Below are positions 59,822 to 64,000 of a DNA stretch of 64,000 bases, piece after piece. The stretch is taken from assembly GCF_016031615.1 (NCBI RefSeq), contig NZ_JACYXC010000001.1:7068001-7132000 (forward strand), given 5' to 3'. The notes under the pieces were generated by a model, which was not told the origin of the DNA, made no database searches, and worked only from the letters and a program-made list of their open reading frames with translations. The translations under genes were made by a program, and so were the position numbers. Origin of the DNA: Streptomyces pactum (GTDB lineage: Bacteria; Actinomycetota; Actinomycetes; Streptomycetales; Streptomycetaceae). How positions within the stretch are numbered: the first letter of the stretch is position 1; each line of letters begins with the position of its first letter.

Positions 59822-60829
59822 ATGACCACATCCGGCACCCCCGTCACCACCACCCCCGCCGCCACCCCGGACCGCATCGTCGACATCGCGATCGGCTACA
59901 TGGGGGCGAAGCAGCTGTTCGCCGCGGCCCGCACCGGCCTGTTCCGCGCTCTCGCCGAGCAGGAGCGCGACGTGCCCCAGCTCGCCGCGGCGACCGGACT
60001 CAGCGAGCAGATGACCCGCATCCTGGCCGACGCCATGAACGCGCTGGGACTGCTGGAGCGCCACGACGGCCGCTACCGGCTCGCCCCGGACTCCGCCGCC
60101 CACCTGACCGGCGAGGGCGACCTCGACCTGCACCCCTTCCTCGGCTTCCTCAACGAGATCAGCTACGGCCACTGGCTCCAGTTCGACACCACCGTCGACA
60201 CCACCAAGCCCGGCGAGCTGGAGATGGACGAGTCCCGCTGGAAGACGTTCATGGCCGGCGTCATGCGCTACAACGCGCTGCACGCCGCCATGCTGGCCCG
60301 CTCCTTCGACTTCGCGCCCTACCGGGACCTGCTCGACCTCGGGGGGCTCTCGCCGGACTTCGCCATCGGCGCCCTGCGGGCCAACCCCGAGCTGTCGGCG
60401 CGCTTCGTCTTCGACCCCGCCTCCACGGAGTCCCTCACCCAGGCGCTCGACGCCGCGGGGCTCGCGGACCGCGCCCGGATCGAGCCCGCGCCGACCGACA
60501 CCGCGCGGCCGGCGGGCGACCACGACCTGGTCATGGTCAACCACGTGATCCACCGCTTCACCGCGGAGCAGAACCGCGCCATCCTCGGCAGCGCCCGCGC
60601 CGCCGCACGCCCCGGTGCCACGCTGCTGCTGCTGGACTTCCTGCTGGACGACAACGACCGCCAGCGTCCGATCGACGCGCTGCACGCCGGCGAGTACTTC
60701 GTCATCGACGGCACGGTCGTCTATCCCGAGTCCGAGGTCACCGCGTGGCTGGAGGCGTCCGGCTGGCGCCGGCGCGAGGTGATCGAGCTGCCGGGCAGCC
60801 CGCGCGTGGTCGTCGCAGAAGCGGTCTGA
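59822..60829 (+). CDS. O-methyltransferase-like protein with altered SAM motif
   Basis: 335 residues from the ATG at 59822 (GAGGAGAACCC upstream). The N-terminal dimerisation domain (IVDIAIGYMGAKQLFAAARTGLFRALAE, TGLSEQMTRILADAMNALGLLE) is that of plant-type/actinomycete O-methyltransferases (acetylserotonin OMT-like). SAM motif I, normally D-x-G-G-G-x-G, reads LLDLGGLSPDFAIGAL, losing the third Gly. VMVNHVIHRFTAEQNRAILGSA and LLLDFLLDDNDRQRPIDALHAGEYFV follow. It may methylate a catechol-type hydroxyl or have acquired another role, as seen in some OMT homologues. Next to reductases in a catabolic setting, demethylation or methylation of aromatic substrate is unclear. Confidence 0.88.
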   Translation: MTTSGTPVTTTPAATPDRIVDIAIGYMGAKQLFAAARTGLFRALAEQERDVPQLAAATGLSEQMTRILADAMNALGLLERHDGRYRLAPDSAAHLTGEGDLDLHPFLGFLNEISYGHWLQFDTTVDTTKPGELEMDESRWKTFMAGVMRYNALHAAMLARSFDFAPYRDLLDLGGLSPDFAIGALRANPELSARFVFDPASTESLTQALDAAGLADRARIEPAPTDTARPAGDHDLVMVNHVIHRFTAEQNRAILGSARAAARPGATLLLLDFLLDDNDRQRPIDALHAGEYFVIDGTVVYPESEVTAWLEASGWRRREVIELPGSPRVVVAEAV

Positions 60830-60856
60830 CCTGCACGAACGCCGTCGGCGGCACCA

Positions 60857-60904
60857 TGGCCCCGTCGCCCGCCGATCAGGCGTGACGGGGCCATTGTTTT
60901 TTTG
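60857..60904 (+). terminator. Intrinsic terminator with T-run
   Basis: TGGCCCCGTC (60857-60866) and GACGGGGCCA (60884-60893) pair as a 10-bp stem with a nested CGCC/GGCG, followed directly by TTGTTTTTTT. This is the only textbook T-rich terminator noticed in the window and ends the AKR/methyltransferase unit. Confidence 0.85.
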
Positions 60905-60913
60905 GCCGACGTC

Positions 60914-60925
60914 CGTAGACTAACG
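60914..60925. promoter_or_regulatory. Shared promoter 12-mer, copy B (CGTAGACTAACG)
   Basis: Exact reverse complement of the element at 55927-55938, placed 150 bp upstream of the ABC substrate-binding protein gene. TAGACT inside it, with TTGTTT 16 bp upstream, could also be the promoter of the importer operon. Confidence 0.6.
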
Positions 60926-61075
60926 GCCACGACACACGAGGTGGCGGGCGGGAGAACACTTCCGCGCACCCACTCCCCATCTGTGCGCCGAGCGCTGCGA
61001 CGGCGAGAGGGCGGGCGGTTTCCTCTCCCCGGATCGATCCGGCACCAGCGCCCCTCTTACGCGAGAGAAGACTCC

Positions 61076-62587
61076 ATGAAGAAAATCTGGAGAGCCACAT
61101 GCGCCGCGGTCGCCGCCTTCGCGATGGCCGCCTGTACCAACTCGGTCACCTCGACCGGTGGCACCACGGACGAGGATATCAAGATAGGCACCCTCCTCGA
61201 CGTCACCTCCTGGGACCCGGCCCAGGCGGACATCGGCTTCGACGGTCCCTACCTGTCGGCCCTCTACGACCCGCTGATCGCCCTGGACAAGAACTCCCGG
61301 CCGGTGCCCGGCCTGGCCAGGTCCTGGCGGTTCTCCACGGACCACCTGACCCTCACCATGAACCTGCGCACCGGGGTGAAGTTCAGCGACGGTGAGGTCT
61401 TCGACGCCGCGGCCGCGGTGCAGAACCTCCGGCACCTCAAGGACGGCGTCCGCTCCGGCCAGGCCTACGCCAACGTCACCGCCATCCGGGAGGTGGACGC
61501 CGACACCATCGCCCTCGACCTGAAGAAGAAGGACGACGCCCTCCTCTACTACATGGGCGTGGGCCGCAGCTGGATGGCCTCGCCCGCCGCGATCGAGGCC
61601 AAGACGCTCGCCACCCGGCCCGTCGGCTCGGGCCCGTACACCTACGACGAGGGCAAGTCGACGCCGGGCTCGGAGTACGTCTTCACCAAGAAGTCCGGGC
61701 ACTGGGACGACAAGACCTACCCCTTCGGCACCGTCCACGTGCTGCCGATCGCGGACCCGACCGCCAGCTTCAACGCCATGCTCTCCGGCCAGCTGGACGT
61801 CGCCTACGCCAACGCCGCGGACATCCCCCGGGCCAAGGACAAGGGCTGGAACGTCGCCTCCGACGTCGCGACCTGGGTGGGCATCCAGTTCACCGACCGC
61901 ACCGGCAAGGAGCTCAAGCCCCTGGGCGACATCAGGGTGCGGCGGGCCATCAACCACGCCTTCGACGGCGCGGCCATGCTGAAGTCGGTGGGCCAGGGCG
62001 CCGGTGTGGCGACCACCCAGGTCTTCCCCGCCGGCCGCCCGGCCTACGACGAGGCACTCAACGACCGGTACGCCTTCGACATGGACAAGGCCAAGCGGCT
62101 CATGGCCGAGGCCGGCTACCCCGACGGCTTCGAGGTGACGATGCCGATGTCGTCGATCTTCCAGCCCTGGCAGCCCTCGGTGCAGCAGACCCTCGGCAAG
62201 CTCGGCATCAAGGTGACCTGGAAGAACCTGTCGCCGGCGGACTACCAGAAGAACGCCGCCACCTACCCCATGTTCGTCGCGGTCCTGGCGCTGGACTCCA
62301 ACCCGGCGGCCTCGGTGGACGGCCGGATCACCTCCCGGCAGTGGTTCAACCCCAACCCCTCGACGAAGGACTTCCCCGAGGTCGACGAGTTGATCGGCAA
62401 GATCGAGAAGGCCGACGGCGAGGCCCAGGTGACCCTGATCCGGCAGCTCAACGAGAAGATCACCGACCTGGCCTGGCAGGACGTCTGGTACCAGGCCGAC
62501 AACACGTACTTCAGCGTCAAGGGCGTCAAGGTCACCCCGATCACCGGGATGATGTTCCCCACCCTGCGGTTCGTCCAGCGCGGCTAG
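61076..62587 (+). CDS. ABC transporter substrate-binding lipoprotein, peptide/opine type
   Basis: 503 residues. Lipoprotein signal: MKKIWRATCAAVAAFAMAAC with the lipobox Cys at residue 20, so the mature protein is anchored outside the membrane. SBP family 5 (DppA/OppA-like) core: TSWDPAQADIGFDGPYLSALYDPLI, GLARSWRFSTDHLTLTMNLRTGVKFSDGEVFDAAAAVQNL, PVGSGPYTYDE, RVRRAINHAFDGAAML. These bind oligopeptides, but also glycosides, opines and other bulky solutes. It has a long leader (60926-61075) after the promoter. With the permeases downstream it forms the importer likely bringing in the substrate for the hydrolases of this island. Confidence 0.93.
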   Translation: MKKIWRATCAAVAAFAMAACTNSVTSTGGTTDEDIKIGTLLDVTSWDPAQADIGFDGPYLSALYDPLIALDKNSRPVPGLARSWRFSTDHLTLTMNLRTGVKFSDGEVFDAAAAVQNLRHLKDGVRSGQAYANVTAIREVDADTIALDLKKKDDALLYYMGVGRSWMASPAAIEAKTLATRPVGSGPYTYDEGKSTPGSEYVFTKKSGHWDDKTYPFGTVHVLPIADPTASFNAMLSGQLDVAYANAADIPRAKDKGWNVASDVATWVGIQFTDRTGKELKPLGDIRVRRAINHAFDGAAMLKSVGQGAGVATTQVFPAGRPAYDEALNDRYAFDMDKAKRLMAEAGYPDGFEVTMPMSSIFQPWQPSVQQTLGKLGIKVTWKNLSPADYQKNAATYPMFVAVLALDSNPAASVDGRITSRQWFNPNPSTKDFPEVDELIGKIEKADGEAQVTLIRQLNEKITDLAWQDVWYQADNTYFSVKGVKVTPITGMMFPTLRFVQRG

Positions 62588-62648
62588 TTCCCGTTCCGGC
62601 GGTGGCCGCCCGGCCCGCGGGCGGCCCCGCCCCCAGAGGGGTCCCTAC

Positions 62649-63590
62649 ATGCTCAGATTCACGATCCGGCGGCTGATGTCGGGAGTGGTCCTCCTGCTCG
62701 TCGTCACCTCCGCCACCTTCTTCCTCGCCCACCTGGCCATCGGCGACCCCACCGCCGGCCTGCTCGGAAACAACGCCACCCCCGCCCAGCGGGCGGCGCT
62801 GCACGAACGCCTCGGCCTGGACCGCCCGCTGATCACCCAGTACTGGGACTGGTTCTCCCACGCCATCCGCGGTGACTTCGGCACCTCCTGGCGCAACTTC
62901 CAGCCGGTCTCGGACCAGATCGCCCTGCGCGTCCCGGTCACCCTGTCGGTCGTGCTCGCCGCCATGTTCCTCGCGGCCGTCGCCGGACTGGGCATCGGCA
63001 TCGTCACCGGGCTGCGTCCGGACGGGATCCTCGCCCGCGTCCTCAAGCTCGCCTCGGTCGTCCTCTTCGCCCTCCCGGGCTTCTGGGTGAGCCTGGTGCT
63101 CGTCATGACGTTCGCCGTGCGGCTCAAATGGTTCCCCGCGGTGGGCTACGTCCCCCTCACCCAGTCACCCTCCGCATGGCTGAGCTCCATCACCCTGCCG
63201 GCGGTCGCCCTGGCCCTCGCCGCGATCGTGATGATCGCCGAACAGCTGCGCAACGGCTTCCTGGAGGTGTCCCGGCAGGACTTCGTCCGCACCCTGCGGG
63301 CCCGCGGACTCTCCTCCCGCCGGATCACCCTGCACGTGCTGCGCAACGCCTCCCCCGCCGCGCTCACCGTGCTCGCGGTGATGTCCGTCGGACTGCTCGG
63401 CGGCGCGATCGTCGTGGAGATCATCTTCAACCTCCCCGGCATCGGCAGCCTCACCCAGTCGGCCTCCCAGATCGGCGACATCCCGGTCCTGCTCGGCCTG
63501 ACCGCCGTCACGGTCGTCTTCGTCGTCCTCATCAACTTCCTGCTCGACCTCGTGCTCGGCTGGATCAACCCGAAGGTGCGCGAGATATGA
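62649..63590 (+). CDS. ABC transporter permease, DppB-like
   Basis: 313 residues, six helices. N-terminal RFTIRRLMSGVVLLLVVTSATFFL and GDPTAGLLGNNATPAQRAALHERLGLDRPLITQYWDW are DppB/OppB hallmarks; the ATPase-contact EAA loop is RQDFVRTLRARGLSSRRITLHVLRNASPAALTVLA. C-terminal IFNLPGIGSLTQSASQIGDIPVLLGLTAV is typical. Forms the heterodimeric channel with the next gene product, overlapping by 4 bp (ATGA). Confidence 0.95.
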   Translation: MLRFTIRRLMSGVVLLLVVTSATFFLAHLAIGDPTAGLLGNNATPAQRAALHERLGLDRPLITQYWDWFSHAIRGDFGTSWRNFQPVSDQIALRVPVTLSVVLAAMFLAAVAGLGIGIVTGLRPDGILARVLKLASVVLFALPGFWVSLVLVMTFAVRLKWFPAVGYVPLTQSPSAWLSSITLPAVALALAAIVMIAEQLRNGFLEVSRQDFVRTLRARGLSSRRITLHVLRNASPAALTVLAVMSVGLLGGAIVVEIIFNLPGIGSLTQSASQIGDIPVLLGLTAVTVVFVVLINFLLDLVLGWINPKVREI

Positions 63591-64000
63591 CAGACCTCGC
63601 CATGCCCGCCCCGGGCGCCCCCCTCCAGGCCCAGCAGCGCCTGTGGTCGCGCTACCTGCGCCGTCCGCTGGGCGTCACCGCCCTCGCGGTGTTCCTCCTG
63701 GTGGTCCTCGCGGGCCTCCTCGCACCCCTGCTGGCACCGTACGATCCCCATCTCGTCGACTACGACCTCACCCAGGCGCCGCCCAGCGCGGAGCACTGGA
63801 TGGGCGGCGACTCCGCCGGCCGGGACATCTTCAGCCGGCTGCTGTACGGCGCGCGCACGACCGTCTACGGGGCCGCCGTCGCCTGTGTGGTCGGCATCGG
63901 CATCGGTGTGCCCGCGGGCGTGGCCGCCGGGTACTTCGGCGGTGTGACCGACCGGATCTGCTCGTGGGTCAGCGACGGCGTGCAGGCCGTGCCCGGCATG
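63587..64000 (+). CDS. ABC transporter permease, DppC-like (cut by window edge)
   Basis: Partial: 138 residues are visible. N-terminal RLWSRYLRRPLGVTALAVFLLVVLAGLLAPLLAPYDPHLVD, then PSAEHWMGGDSAGRDIFSRLLYGARTTVYGAAVACVVGIGIGVPAGVAAGYFGG, the standard DppC/OppC N-terminal domain with the H-x-x-G-T/G-D-x-x-G-R-D motif. It is coupled to the DppB-like gene. ATPase genes of the importer are expected beyond the right edge. Confidence 0.93.
   Translation, partial: MTDLAMPAPGAPLQAQQRLWSRYLRRPLGVTALAVFLLVVLAGLLAPLLAPYDPHLVDYDLTQAPPSAEHWMGGDSAGRDIFSRLLYGARTTVYGAAVACVVGIGIGVPAGVAAGYFGGVTDRICSWVSDGVQAVPGM

Overview
The window looks like a chromosomal segment of Streptomyces or a close actinomycete relative. 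Support: very high G+C with strong third-position bias, frequent GTG/TTG starts, translationally coupled ATGA/GTGA junctions, and a few in-frame TTA leucine codons of the bldA type. I see no tRNA, rRNA, transposase or integrase. All functional names are family-level readings made by eye.

Region 1 (about 0.3-23.2 kb) is a biosynthetic gene cluster in two convergent arms. The right arm (minus strand, 12.9-23.2 kb) is a complete discrete type II fatty-acid/polyketide machine: AcpS-type phosphopantetheinyl transferase, two hot-dog dehydratases, a ketosynthase with catalytic Cys, a Cys-less KS-like partner, a natural KS-CLF fusion, ketoreductase, acyl carrier protein, a KAS III-like protein that has lost its catalytic triad, a flavin reductase and a malonyl transferase. 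Having both KR and DH points to a highly reducing (polyene-type) type II PKS. The left arm (plus strand) carries likely tailoring and export genes: five SnoaL-like domains in four proteins (one secreted or membrane-anchored with two domains), a DHA2-type MFS exporter, a FAD monooxygenase, a phytoene-desaturase-like oxidoreductase, two P450s and an ECF-like sigma factor.

Region 2 (23.7-38.4 kb) is a mosaic of small units: a truncated XRE regulator; a TTA-containing 35-residue peptide gene next to a PCMT-like methyltransferase (RiPP-like); an isolated 29-nt element shaped like a type I-E CRISPR repeat; a TetR/FAD-monooxygenase divergent pair; an XRE-cupin/EamA divergent pair; an MGT-type glycosyltransferase; a frameshifted luciferase-like monooxygenase with its flavin reductase, divergent from a TetR gene across a perfect 21-bp inverted repeat; an acetyltransferase remnant; and a three-gene membrane/cytosol operon whose two large products share a repeated G-x-I-x-I-G-x-M-x-G-G-A motif reminiscent of bacterial amyloid/RHIM-like signalling motifs.

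Region 3 (38.8-64 kb) is a catabolic island. Its core (46.1-51.1 kb) resembles a homoprotocatechuate-type meta-cleavage operon: extradiol dioxygenase with all metal ligands, semialdehyde dehydrogenase, DapA-type aldolase and an unusual FAH-RraA fusion. It is flanked by a GntR/FCD regulator, and a palindrome (ATCGTATACGAT, one copy with one mismatch) recurs in three promoter regions. Around it lie hydrolases and redox enzymes, many as paralogous pairs (amidohydrolases, HSL-type esterases, phosphotriesterase-like proteins, aldo/keto reductases), plus a zinc alcohol dehydrogenase, an SDR, a methyltransferase-like protein, an MFS transporter and a peptide/opine-type ABC importer that runs off the right edge. 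A second 12-mer (CGTTAGTCTACG) recurs in the promoters of the 55-62 kb part. The layout suggests uptake, trimming and ring cleavage of a complex aromatic ester, amide or lactone; the substrate is not evident.
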